From Polyporus tsugae (taxonomy: Eukaryota > Basidiomycota > Agaricomycetes > Polyporales > Polyporaceae), in the NCBI GenBank assembly GCA_024305745.1, contig JAHRBS010000001.1, positions 2,604,001-2,668,000 on the forward strand: DNA of 64,000 nt, written 5' to 3'. Within the stretch, counting starts at the first letter, position 1, and every line of letters starts with the position of its first letter. The position numbers were made by a program, and so were the translations under genes. The notes beneath the pieces were generated by a model, which had not been told where the DNA came from, ran no database searches, and was given only the letters and a program-made list of their open reading frames with translations. This document shows positions 23,101-34,489 of this stretch, one piece after another.

Positions 23101-24756
23101 GCGCTAGGGCGAGACTCGCCTCAGCAGTACTAATATGCCGACCGGCTGCAGGGAAAAAGGAAGAAAAGAGACGGAGAATGTACCTGCAGATCCTTCTGGG
23201 CCCTGGAGTCGAGCGGAATCCAATGGCGTCCTGGAAATTGGCCGGAGGAGGGGCCTAGGGAGTGGTGACACTCGGAAAGCCTCGCGGCGTGAGCATGACA
23301 AGTTCCTTGGCACTAATAGTTCTGCCGCAGGGGCACAACTCTGTGCATAGCCTGAGCTACACATCATGATGCGATATCCTCAAACTCCTACCCCTTCAGT
23401 CGCACATTCGACTGCGGTGGGAACATTGTCATGACCCAAAGATGCGCATGCAGAGTGGAGTACTTAGACATGACCGAACGCGCGAAGACATGCCTGGAGA
23501 ACTGTCGCATGACCGTATCTGAATGAGATGGAGTGGCTCGGGAAGCGAGAGCGGGCGTCGCGCGACCGCTGGCCAGTGTCGCGAAACGAGGTCTCTTGGA
23601 CGGGAGACGGCGTCCCGAAGCCGCAGCACGGGCAGTGGTCACGGTCCTAGAAGGCACAGGGAAGGATCAGTCAAGAGGCGAGGCATTGACCGAAACAAAC
23701 TCAAGGTTGGATGGGCCGCGGGTATCGGCAGCGCGCAAACGGCAGGGGACTGTTGTATCATTCTCTGAGGAAGAGAACTGCAGCACCGACCGGCACAGGG
23801 CCAAGGGGAGCTTGTCACCAGATTCTTCTTAGGGGTACGAGCATGTATACTTAGCAGATGAGTGAACTTTGTGCAGTGTACAGGTATTTGGTGCGCCGCG
23901 GATGGGCCGAGATGTGCCCGAGTTGGGTTGAAGGCACCTGTGAGAGGGCGCAGCACATAAAGGCAAATTGGGAGTGGGAGCCGAAGGCGTAGTTGAAGGA
24001 GAATCATCGGGCTTCTACGAGAGCTTTGTGGCGCGCTTGCTTCTAGCACCGGCTAACGGATTTTGGGTGGTATCGGCGTATGGAGTCCGCGCTTGTGCTA
24101 CCCGGTTGCTGTAGCCTGTCGCAGAGCCTGAGGGATGGGATCGATAAACATGAGAACGTTGTGTAGGGCGAAGGATGTTGAGCGATAAGAGCGGGCAGCG
24201 TGAGGGCGACGGATCGAGTCGCGTAGCGGAACGGGACCAATGGGAGACGAATCGACGTACTTACTAAGTACTTACTGGTGGTGGCGCTCTGATCCTCATC
24301 CTTTCCGATCACCCACGGCCAGCGCCGGTGTTCCAGCCCGGGCACGGACGGACCGTGAGGGCATGACGTCAGAGGAGAACGATGAATCCGAGACCGATCT
24401 CGATCCCAGCGGTCGCGCCGGGTGGTCCGAGACTGCCGACTGCTGTTTGCGGAAAACATAAATCGTCGGAGTGGGATCTGGATTGCTCACTGGCAGTGGC
24501 AGTTGCTGAGACTCCGAGTCGACCGCGGCGGAGGCACCGTCGCGGCGTGACTGGCCTGCACACCTTGCTTCTCTCCTCCGAATCTGCCTGCTCCCCACCT
24601 CCCGGTTCCCACTGCCAGGCCCAGCCCTTGCGCCGCTTCCATCTCTTGCTCTCCTCCCAACCGCCTATACTTACCTCGCCTGTGTCCCTCCGTCCCAACC
24701 CTCTTCCTTTCTTCGGCTCTTCCCACCGTCTTCTTTCTTCGGTTCTTTTCGCCGCC
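20167..24756. other. gene-poor stretch, 4.6 kb
   Basis: No protein with recognisable domains or good splice structure on either strand. It holds a short tandem repeat (22325-22375), a near-palindrome at 24257-24276 shared with 4467, and at its right end the leader of the arrestin-like gene. The region could hold a fast-evolving or non-coding gene that cannot be seen by eye. Confidence 0.4.
22325..22375. repeat. 21-nt tandem repeat, about 2.4 copies
   Basis: Unit CAGCGCTCAGCGTTCAACGTC repeated perfectly at 22325-22345 and 22346-22366, followed by nine bases of a third copy. It lies in non-coding sequence. Confidence 0.85.
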
Positions 24757-27700
24757 ATGTCTTATGTACTCCATCGTCCCCCCTCGCCCCCTCCGCCTCA
24801 AGAGGAAGACCCTCTCCACACCGCCCTCCATGCTGCTTGGCGGCCCTTCGACCCAAACCCTCTCCTTCCCCCTCCACCAGAGCTCGTCCCCCGCCAACCC
24901 AATACCCGCGACCGCCAGGACATGCCTCACAAAGAGAAGATGGACAAACATCCCCACCTCGACATCCATGTCAACTCCGACGTCCTCTGTCTCCGCGGCA
25001 CAGGCGTCGACGTCCACCCTGCCCTCCTTAGCGGCAACGTAGCCCTCCACCTCACAGAACCCACCTCCATCAAACAGATTACTCTCCAGTTCAGAGGAAA
25101 AGCGCGCCTCCCCGTCTCCGCAACAGAACCGTGAGTACCCCCCATCACATCCTTCGTGCGCTCTCCTTCCATGTCCGTATGGCCCCCCTTCGCCTGCTTT
25201 CTGCTCCGCATGGGTGGAGCGGCATTCGCACAAGAGCGTCAACCCATTCACTCAACACTTCTCTTGTACCCGCCTTCGTGGATACACGAATCCCATTTCT
25301 TTCAGATTCGGCGGGGTTACTCGCACCTTGCGCAGTACCGTGCCCACATCCCCGCCCGGCCTTTCCTGCATGAGACCCATGCCTGCTTCTGGGTCCGCGA
25401 TTCACGGCTTCTCAGTTTAATGAACTGCTCATTTTGGCGTTCCGGCGCGTGAACTTAAAGCTAACCGCCTTGTTCCTACAGGCTATCCCTCAGCTCTTCT
25501 CAGCTGACTTACGTCGTATGCAATCATGAATGGTCTTTCCTCGAAGGCGACAGACATCACGCGCACACCCTCAAGGCTGGCCGTCACCTCTTTCCCTTCC
25601 AGCTCCAGATCGGCGGCTCTCTCCCGTCATCCATATACACATCCGCTCTTGGCGGCGCATCTGTCCAATACAAGCTCCGTGCCCAGGTCGTGCGGGGTGG
25701 CTTCGGTCTCACAAACCGCGACCTGACCGCAATCCACCCCGTGACCATCATGCGCAGCTTCGGTTCGGAGGCTCTCGAGTACCAGCAGACGCTCGAAATC
25801 GAGAACACCTGGCCTGAGAAGCTCATGTACTCGATCATGATCCCTCACAAGGCCTGGGCGGCCAGCGAGAAGCTATCGGCGGTCGTAAAGTTCCAACCGT
25901 TGGTCAAGGGCGCTCGCGTGCTGCACGTTACCACCACGATCAATGAAACCGTCAAGCTCTGGGCGCGCACAGGCTGCCAGGAGAACACGAGGGTGATTGC
26001 GAGCACGAAGCACGACATCGTCGAGGGAAAGGCCATTTGCGTTGACGAGCAACAGCACCGGTTCCGCACACCCCTCATTGGGTACGGGCAGTCGCATTCG
26101 CATTCACATGGCCATGTTCGGCGTTATTCAGCTAGCACCACCAGCACCCCCGGGCAGTCGCAGGCGCACCACGCGAACGGCAATAGCTACTTCCCTCCAG
26201 CACCGGCGTCGACCTTCTCCGGATCTCAATCGCCCTCAGGCTCGCATACGCCAGCAGAGCTCACCCCACTCACCACTACCACCACGCGCTCGTCATCATC
26301 AAGCGGCGGCGGGGCGCAATCTTCCACCTCCTCAAGTCCTGAAGGGTCGGCGCAGCCGTCTGCTAACTCGAGTTCGGTACACCTCCCACCCCAAGCTGGG
26401 CCGTCTTCGCAGCCGCTAGAAGAGACGGAAGTGTCAACAGACGTTGTGACGACGCTGAATATCACCGTCCCACTGGTTGCGACGCCAAGCCACTCGCTAG
26501 AGGTCAGTGTTCTTGAGCTTGAGCCTGAGTTTGTTTATCGGATGCTAACGTTAATGAACAGCCAATCCAGGTCTCGCACCGGGTCCGATGGTCGATCCTT
26601 ATCGCGAACCTCGACGGGCACACTTCCGAGCTCCGCTGCTCGCTCCCCATCCATGTCCTCGACGCGCGCCTTGCCGAAGAAGCCCGCGTCGCGACGCTCA
26701 CGACGCGCAGGCTGCTGCTAGGCGCCACCGACGTCGACGGCGGCGAGGCGGTGATCGGGAGCGGGGACGAGCTCGAGCCGGACGCGGAGAGCCTGCCGTC
26801 GTACCCCGCGCACGTGCGGGACCGCGTCGCGAACGCGTACCTGCCCGACGCGGCGACGATGCGCGTTGCGAACGCGTGGGTCGTGAACGGGATCAGCCCG
26901 ACGATCCCGCTCGTAATCTCGGAGACGTCGAGCGGCGGCGCAAGCCCTGTGGCGCACGCGTACGAGACGTGGCAGGTCGGGCCTGGGCACTGCAACGAGC
27001 GGCCCCCACCGAGGAGCGAACATCTACCCTACGAACCTTCTGAGGAGGGCTCTGCGCCGCTCGAGTGGGTCAACACGGAGCTGTTGCTCAGTTTGGGGCG
27101 CGAGGCGCCTGAGGCGCCGATCCTCCAGAGCCAGGCTCAGAGGACGACACCGCCGAACAGGACGCCCCCGGAGCAGCACAGCGGGCGTGCGAGCAGACAC
27201 GGGAGCCGGTTCCCGAGCCGCCACGGGAGCCGCGCGAACAGCCGTACGACGTCGCCAGAACGGAGCCGGAGCTCGACCGAGTTCTCGAGCTCCGAGTGCA
27301 GGCCAGAGGGGGACACGTTCGTGCACGGGCACAGCACGGCGAGCAGGAACGTGCACGGGCTGTTCCATATCGCGATGCGGCCGTTCACCTCGCTGACGTC
27401 GACGTTCGCGCGCTCAGGCTCGCACGCAAACCTCGCGGCGCTCGCCGCCAGCACGCCCCCTTCTGGGACGCAGACCCCGCGGGAGGGCGCGGATGGGGGC
27501 GCGGGTGCGGTGATGACGACGCAGGAGATGCTCCACCACGCGTTCACGCAGGTGCCCGACTACGACATGGCGAGCCGCGGGTTCCTGGGCGGCGGGATCA
27601 TCCCGCTGTCGAGCCTGCGGGACCTGCCCACGTACGAGAGCGTCGCGGGGGCGGGGGCGGGGGCGCGGGGCTCGATTGGGGCGGGGGAGAGGAGCTTTAG

Positions 27701-27833
27701 CGAGGGGGACCTCGCGGGGATGTTCGCGGCGCATCGGTTGGGCCCGAGGGCAGGGCGGTCGGCGCTGGGAAGGGTGCCGGCGTCGAGCTCTCTAGGCGCG
27801 ACGGTTGCCCCCGCTGCTGTCGTTACGCCTTGA
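24757..27833 (+). CDS. arrestin-related trafficking adaptor (ART / Rod1-like)
   Basis: Three exons: 24757-25130, 25482-26502 and 26562-27833; 888 aa. The N-terminal arrestin domain includes ITLQFRGKARLPVSA, LTYVVCNHEWSFLEG and FPFQLQIGGSLPSS. The C-terminal arrestin domain (EYQQTLEIENTWPEKLMYS) follows, then a His/Ser/Thr-rich linker (SHSHSHGH, runs of Ser and Thr) and a long disordered tail. Alpha-arrestins recruit Rsp5-type ubiquitin ligases to plasma-membrane transporters. No canonical PPxY is seen, but LPSY and LPTYE sites in exon 3 are candidates for WW-domain contact. The ATG at 24757 has a GCCGCC context. The frame is open upstream to an ATG at 24382, but that extension looks like leader. 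Intron 1 is long (351 nt). Confidence 0.88.
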
Positions 27834-28158
27834 GCTCGATGCGCTCGCTTCGTTTCCTGCTGATCAAGGGTCCCCTTCTGATGTGTACTTATCATTATTG
27901 TTTGGGCTTCTTTCTGTCTCTGTCTCTCTTCCTCTGGTCTTCATCCGCGCTCTACGTCTTCATCCCGCTGCATCCTCCACCGACATCATTTCATCGTCAC
28001 AACCCACACTCTCTGGACTATTTATGAAACTTGAAAGGCATACCCCGTATTTAGACTGCCCCACTCACGCATCGTTAACGCACCCCGAATCACGAAAAGT
28101 ACGGCACATACTCCGTTTGAATTCTCCCCCATAGACTCTTGTCGTCATGATTCACCCT

Positions 28159-28179
28159 GTTGTTGTTGTTGTTGTTGTT
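28159..28179. repeat. TGT/TTG trinucleotide microsatellite
   Basis: About seven TGT units in the 3' flank of the arrestin-like gene. Confidence 0.8.
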
Positions 28180-30859
28180 TTCTTTCCGGATCCTCTAGTT
28201 GTCTACTATCTGTCGTCTCGCGCATGCCAGTGTATGTACTCACACCGCACTCGTAATCCCTCGTGGTTCTCTGTCCTCCACCCCACTCCATATCGCTATC
28301 ACTTAGTTATGTTCTTTCGTAGGTGTATAACACAGTCATAGAACGGCAGCTAGGACCTGAGCTCCTTGAATTCCCCTCGTCCGTCGGCCGCGGTACCTCG
28401 ATATAGAACGACGGTAATTGTGTGTAATTACATAGTACTTAGACAGAAATTAAATGGTCAGCTTCTGTTTACGCTTGACCTTTCCGCATCCGTGAACGTG
28501 GAATGTCGATCATTTCTCTGAAGGTGTAGTACGGAGCATTTAGGAACGCGGTTGCGCGTCGGGAGTCGGGACAGACACGTCACACGTGCCCGGGCCACAC
28601 CGCGGCGGTAGGCAACGGAACGGGAGCATTCGGGCGAGTCTGTCTCTTTGCTCCGGACTTCCTCGTCGTCGTACGCGTCTCCGTCGCCGCCTCATGTTGC
28701 TCTCGAATGACACTCTCGTGCATTCTCGATTTCTCCTGACCCTGCCTGCCCTGCTGTATGCACGACCCTGTCAGGCCGCAATACGCCACGCCGCGTTCAT
28801 GGGAGCCCGTTTGCCATGCTTCGACGGGTTTCCAGCCTCAGGGCGCGATGATGTGCATCCTCCGTGCACGACGCTCATGAAAATTTTTTTGGGTACTCGG
28901 ACTGAAGATTCAGGGCCAATGGGACAACCGCGGAGACCTGTCGCTACAGGCGTGTGGGTGACGTGCCCAGGGGAGACAAGTTCTTTGCGACAACGCCAAG
29001 CAGCCGCGTCTGTGGATGCCAGGCGGAGCGTGGTCGTCAGTTGCTGTGCGGAAAAGACTGCGGAGAAGTGTCAGTGGGGTTAGAACGATTCGCGCGTCGC
29101 CACGATGGCGATTGGAGGTGAGCGAAACCTGTTGTGGCGCTTCGCCGGACGGAGGAAATCGTTGATTCCGTTTGAGTTGTGTCACCGGTGGTTTTCGTCG
29201 TCCAGCCAGTTTTTGCGCCCGACGCTCTCCCCGTGCACGGACGGTCCTGGCGGCCACATGATGGCGTCGAGTTCACATCCATGCGTCAGGTGTGCCGTCC
29301 TTTGTCGGCTTGCATCCTCATCGCGTTGAGGGACGCTTCGGTGTCCCGCAGATGTCGTTCGTTCCGTCCACACCCCTCGCCTGCGGACCGGTGTCTTCTG
29401 TCTCGGATGTGGCTCGCATTTCAATGCCGCTCCGACTTGCGAGCTCAGACCGTTCGGAGGCCACGCACGAGCACACGGCCGCATTTCCGCCAGCTTCGAA
29501 TTCTCCCGCCCGCGCTTCGCGCCGGGCTGAAGTTGTTATGCGGGGAAATTGACTACGGCCGTGCCTTGCTCTGCGTGTGGCTGTCAGGGGAATGGGAATC
29601 GAACGTTCCGCCGGTCCGCAGGCCCTGTATCGGTTGTTTCAGGCTCCCGGTGAGGCACAGGACGTACCCGCATCCGGGCCTGTGATGGAAGTATATCTAT
29701 GTCTTCGCACTCGACGTACCGTTGTCCACGAATGACGAATCTGCGCACCAGCTAGGTCCGGCACCGCCGTGGAAGGCGGGCCCTTCTTCAACTTCGCTTC
29801 GATCGTTCGCGAAGGTTTTCTGCAGTCGGCGCGACGCGATATGGGTCCATTGCATTTCGCCGGTGGACGCGGCAGCCACAGCACCCTCGGGTCTCCGGTC
29901 CTGCGTCGGTAGATGTATGCGCATATATAGCTCGCACCCACCGCCCCGGCGCAGATCGCTTCGCTTCCCTGGTTCTTAGCCGTGGATTGGACGGACGTGG
30001 TCGCGCTCCAATCGTGTGAGCGGTTGTTACGCGGACTCGGAAGCTCAGGGAAGAAAAAAAGCACCCCAGAGTGTCCCAAAAGTCTTGGTGAGTAATACGT
30101 CCCATATACCGTAGACTACACATCAGAGCCTAATCAGACAATGAGCATGGTGGGAAGCCTTAGCCACAGACTGTGCTGCAGCGTCGGTCTTGGCCCCGCC
30201 TTGCCTCGATCGTGTCCTCCGTATGTTCCCATGGTCGCCTTCTCATATCCACTGGCATGGACTTGGCATTGCGGCCTTTGTCGCCAGTGGTGCTTCCCCT
30301 CATCGTTCAGGCGTGAGCACGCACCTCTCGCTCGCAGCGAGTTAGTGAGGAGGAGCTTGCCCGACTTCTGGCGGACAGTGTTGAGCGCGCACAGGGCCCA
30401 GTGGGGCTTCTGTAGTATCTGCCGTCCGGACGAGGCCCGGATGGACGTGCACGAACGAGTGGCCCGGGTGTCGTTCCTCGATCGATTGCTAGTATGCAGA
30501 CTCTAGGCGGTCACATCGATCATTCTCGGATGATTGGATGCGATGCACCATGATCATCGCGTCTACTTCACGACGCTGTAGTTCTTCTCGATCCTAAATG
30601 CGTCCTTGTCTGTGGGCTCGCCGGTAGCGCATGATCGCCCGCGGCTCTTACGCGTTGAAGCAACAATGCGCAAACCTCCTTCGCGCATTTTCGAGCGCGG
30701 TACGCTTGTCAATGCCCTCAGGCTCCGTCTCGTCGCTGATAAGGTAGTTGAACTTCTGGAGGCATGCACGAAGATAAGCCGTCGTCGACACCGTGTCGAC
30801 GTTCTTCATGAGCGCCGCGCCGCGCGACAAACTTGTGCGTCTCTGATGTTTCTGGGCTC

Positions 30860-31046
30860 GCGGTGTTGTGAGGTGTTGTGAGGCAAAGGCGAAGGCGGGT
30901 TGGGAAAAGACGCGATGACCGCCTCTGCGGCAGCTTTGTTCGAGTTCAGGTTATGTCAGACGAAGACGATGTGTACGTTTCTAGTTGTGTGGCGCGCTAA
31001 TGCTTGTGCGATCGCTTTGGTGATACCGGTACCGTATCATCGACAG
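30860..31046 (-). pseudogene. decayed short-chain dehydrogenase-like fragment
   Basis: On the minus strand one frame reads a degenerate Rossmann start (GTGITKAIAQALARH), then NVHIVF, a stop (TGA at 30957-30955), then NLNSNKAAAEAVIASFP. This resembles the beta1-alphaA-beta2-alphaB start of an SDR (TGxxxGIG, then a helix rich in Ala). A further stop lies upstream in the same frame and no catalytic YxxxK follows in frame. Further downstream (30648-30830) is another protein-like piece in a different frame (LRACLQKFNYLISDE), which may or may not belong to the same dead gene. The family call is tentative. Confidence 0.4.
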
Positions 31047-31534
31047 AAATGGCTGTGGGAAAAGCGAGAATGTCGCGCTAGTGAGCGCGCGTCGTACCAG
31101 TATGGCCACGTCTATGCGCAAGTTATTGTGTGGTACAAGCCAGACTGCCAAAACTTCGCTACGAATCCTATTTTCTGGTTGGTGTTATCGATAATCGAGA
31201 GCAAAGACAATTATAGCGCTCATCGCTTTGGTGGATACTGTGTTCGTTGCGTGGGCCGTCAGGCGTTGGTGCGAGCTCTGGCTGCATTCTACTCTTTTAT
31301 GAAGCTTATTGTTGAATTTTATGTGGTTCGCAGTGATCCGTTTTGTTTAGCTTTGAGGTGCATGCTGCTTACAGAGTTTTAGGCCGTCGGGACGAGGCGT
31401 TGTGATAACAGTATGGCCGACGGCGCTCGACAAAAAAACCTTCGGGTAAGCGTTTGTCGCTACTGTACTGTACTTCTATGGACGCTCTGACCGCTTTGGA
31501 TTGCTGTGGACCATCTCAGCATAGGCTTCGAGCG

Positions 31535-31540
31535 TATAAA
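31535..31540 (+). promoter_or_regulatory. TATA box of small orphan gene
   Basis: TATAAA 98 nt before the ATG at 31633, similar in spacing to the zinc-finger/homeodomain genes downstream (104 nt). Confidence 0.4.
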
Positions 31541-31632
31541 GCAGAGCGCCAGAAAGCTGGCAGTACAATCCCCAAGTTCTCTCATCGCTCGACCGAACAA
31601 CCGCACGCCGTACTCCGCCCACCGAACTCGAG

Positions 31633-32292
31633 ATGGACCGCATCCCATACGCCGCCGAAAATCTTGTTAGCTTCGATCAAAACGATGCCGCTGGAGGGCT
31701 GTGCTTCTCTAAGGACTTCCACGACGCCGGTTACAGTGGTTACATTCGGGAAGAAGACGGACTCTGTCAGGCCTTTCAGGTCGAATCGTACGGCAGTCTT
31801 ACGATGAGCACGGAAGACCACCTCAAGAAGGTCAGGCGGGCGCGCCGCCTTGCCATCCCGCAAGATCCAAGCTCCACCAACTCGCTCGCATCTGGGTCCA
31901 CAACTTCCCCTACGTTCTCAAGCCCGCAATCTTACGGGTCACCTCAAGAAGGGACATCCGTCGGCATCAACTTCGGTGAGTCCACCGCAGCACATCCCAT
32001 TTCAATTGGTCTGCGAGCTAACTTGGCATTAAGGGCATGACGCTGCGGTCGAACGCCTAATTCAACACCACGGGGCCCATATTCGAGATGAGGGGTTCAA
32101 ATCGGTCAGCGAAACCAACAAGGTGCAGCTCGCCATGAAGTGCGCTTACTGTCAACTGGCATTCGGAAACGATCCTACTTTTAGAGAGCTTCAGGTACGA
32201 AAGCTAACTCTCCGCTGTTCCGTATCAGGTCCGTCTAAACGCTCACGTTGTAGGGGACGCACAAGCAGAAGTCGGTTGCCAACCAGCACTAG
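31633..32292 (+). CDS. small orphan protein with a possible single zinc finger
   Basis: Three exons: 31633-31975, 32034-32194 and 32254-32292; 180 aa. Introns of 58 and 59 nt with good GT-AG ends and a GCTAAC branch-like site join open frames without stops, which supports a real gene. The N-terminal half has no recognised domain, and the middle is Ser/Pro/Thr-rich. The C-terminal part reads KCAYCQLAF followed by Thr-His and a final Asn-Gln-His, a possible CxxC...H zinc site that does not match classical C2H2 spacing. It precedes the zinc-finger/homeodomain pair, but sequence similarity to them was not seen. Function unknown. Confidence 0.55.
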
Positions 32293-33144
32293 TTCTAAAG
32301 GAGCGGCTCAGATACGTTAGGCGAGTACTACGGTGCTACGTCACTATGATTCCGCCAATCCTCATGGCTCCATGATATAATAGAGTAGGCTCGCGGAGGA
32401 AGCGCCTCTCAGAATATTCACCACGGGCGTTCATGCGAGTCTAGTCTTCATCGACTTTGCAATATGTTGGTGGTATCAACGTGTTGTTCGCCCTATCAAT
32501 GCATCATTGTCTTATGCTGATATGTGTGTTCATTAATACGATGGCCATGTTCCTTTCTCATGAAGTATGAACGACTCGGAAGGGTTCAGTAGTCGAGGTG
32601 CCTTGGTGGTGCTGGCTACAGGGCAATGACGGGCTATGCATTGCTGTTAACATCATAGGTCATTTTCCTTGAAAGGAAGGAGCATTCGAGGGGAGTGACC
32701 TGCGACGCCGCTACCTTGCTCTCACGCGAAAGTACAAGGACGGGGAAGGCGGAGGCCAAAGCTGGTGGTCGCTTTGCACCCTCTACGTCAGGCCGGGATG
32801 CATCCAAGGTGCGAATCACAACGACCGCTCAAGCGTGGAACTGAAATGCTGACAGAAACGTCGGTCCATTTACAGCAGGCAAAGCGTTGTGGATAAAGCA
32901 ATGCACTAATAGGTAGGTGACCATTTGATCACTAGTAGTTATTGTCAAGCGGTCAGCTCAATGGATGTTATTCAATAGCCTACTGCCATGTCTAATTGTG
33001 CGCTCTAAAAGGCTATTCTCGCATCGCTTATTTCCAGAGGTATAAAACACGAATGAGCACGAGCGCTCTTCTGCAACTTGAACTTGCTCTCCTGTCCACC
33101 GTACCTACTTCCTCTACGCGTCCTTCCGCTCTCAATACCTCACC
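32293..33144. other. intergenic; right half is duplicated promoter sequence
   Basis: From about 32781 the sequence matches 35513-35876 over roughly 350 nt, including the TATA region, so it is the promoter of the zinc-finger/homeodomain gene copied with it. The left half shows nothing recognisable. Confidence 0.5.
33041..33048 (+). promoter_or_regulatory. TATA box of ZnF-homeodomain gene A
   Basis: TATAAAAC 104 nt before the ATG, at exactly the same distance as in copy B. Confidence 0.55.
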
Positions 33145-34344
33145 ATGGACGGCACTAACCAATATCTCACAAACCAGCCCAATCTCGCCGTGTCAGATAC
33201 CCGGAAGCCCAGCCAACCTGCGCCAGTTGCCCGAGGTCTAACCACCACGACCACCAACGCCGTACTGCCCCATCCCACTATCCCCGGACATTCGCAGCCG
33301 GCATGCGAGAAGTGTTTCCGCAAATTCGACCTCTGGGGCGATTTGGAGAAGCACCGCGACGCGCACAGGAGGGGCCAAGTGCAGTATTGGTGCATCTCTC
33401 AGTGCGGGGAAGGATACACGACGGGGGCGGGGTTGCAGAGACACCAGGTACGACTCCCTCTTTTCTCTGCGCTTCTAAGCCTCTGAAGATGGATACCAAA
33501 TGCAACGCAGGCTAGTTGCCAGGAAATCACCGCTGCCCGATATTTCGACCCGACGTTTACGCCGACTTCGATGGTTGGTGTGTCCAACCACCCAACGAGC
33601 GCCCAAGTCAGCGGCAAACACTCGGGGGTCCATTCGACCGCCGCTGCTTCGGGACAAGACATAACTAGGCCCACGGTACCAGGCGCGACCCCGAAAGGTC
33701 GCACGAGGGTGCGCCACTACCCGGCGTGCGATCGTTGCCCGCGCGATTTTAAGACCCGGCCCATGCTGGAGGAACACCTCGCCGGGCACGAGCGCGGGAC
33801 GCTGGTCTTCTGCACCACCCCCGGATGCGGGAGGGGATACCCAACAGCGCGCGAAGTGAAAACACACCAGGTATGATTCTCCGTCGTTGTGCCCGTGTCG
33901 GGGCGTGCCCGCTAACCACCAGCGTAGAAGGCTGCCGGCTGCGGCCTCCCCAGCGGCGGTACCGATCCATGCCTCAACATTGATACCCCTGAGCTTCAAC
34001 GCCCTAGCCACGGAGCATCTCGTTCGAACGCTGCTCGCCACTCTGTCCGTGCCGGTCCCTCTGGCACCGGGAACCCAGCGGCAGATGCGCAAGTTAGAGC
34101 AGTCTTTAGGAACGAAGGGACCAGGACACTCGACGAGTGGCAGTTAGAGGAGCTTGAGAGGTCTTATCGCAAGGATGCCTACCCCGGAGAGGAAGAGGTC
34201 CAACGCTTCAAGCGGGAGCTCTGGTTGTCCAAGGATGTCGTCCGCAGATGGTGCGTGTTTCTCGTCTGTCCAAACTCGTCGGACCTGCATTTTGACGGAC
34301 GCCCTGTGCACAGGTTCTCGACACGGAGAATGCAAGATCGATGA
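33145..34344 (+). CDS. zinc-finger / homeodomain-like protein, copy A
   Basis: Four exons: 33145-33447, 33511-33870, 33928-34250 and 34314-34344; 338 aa. Module 1 has a CCHH finger (C54, C57, H70, H74) followed by a CCHC-type finger (C83, C87, H100, C104). Module 2 repeats this (C174, C177, H190, H194; then C202, C207, H220, C226). The C-terminus (about 285-338) aligns with all three homeodomain helices: LDEWQLEELERSYRKDAYP, EEEVQRFKRELWLS and KDVVRRWFSTRR. W48 and F49 of the homeodomain are present, but the invariant Asn51 is Thr. In both modules the last Cys lies in the next exon after an intron placed just behind HQ. Likely nuclear and regulatory, by inference. The paralogue at 35877 has the same intron positions. 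Confidence 0.85.
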
Positions 34345-34489
34345 AATCATGGACTAGGCGGTATGAACACGATAAGCTGGTGGTGGATGACCGCAAAGAA
34401 CACGTGAATGTATGATTATTGCTCAAGTACTGTCGAAGCGCGGTCTGTATGCGATTCATCTTGAGCTATTTCACGGCTGAATCAATACC

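Larger units (their letters stand above)
27834..31632. other. gene desert with decayed coding remnants
   Basis: 3.8 kb without an intact gene. It contains a TGT microsatellite just after the arrestin gene and a degenerate dehydrogenase-like fragment on the minus strand (about 30860-31046). Longer ORFs here (28586-29083, 29179-29685, 30900-31382 on plus) lack any domain signature. Confidence 0.4.

Noticed and set aside
24382..24756. 125-codon N-terminal extension of the arrestin gene
   Set aside because: The frame is open, but the downstream ATG has an optimal GCCGCC context and the extension looks like ordinary leader sequence.
28586..29685. Two ORFs of 165 and 168 codons in the gene desert
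   Set aside because: No family signature, no splice continuity and no conserved motif.
30900..31382. 160-codon plus-strand ORF
   Set aside because: Overlaps in antisense the decayed dehydrogenase-like fragment and has no recognisable feature.
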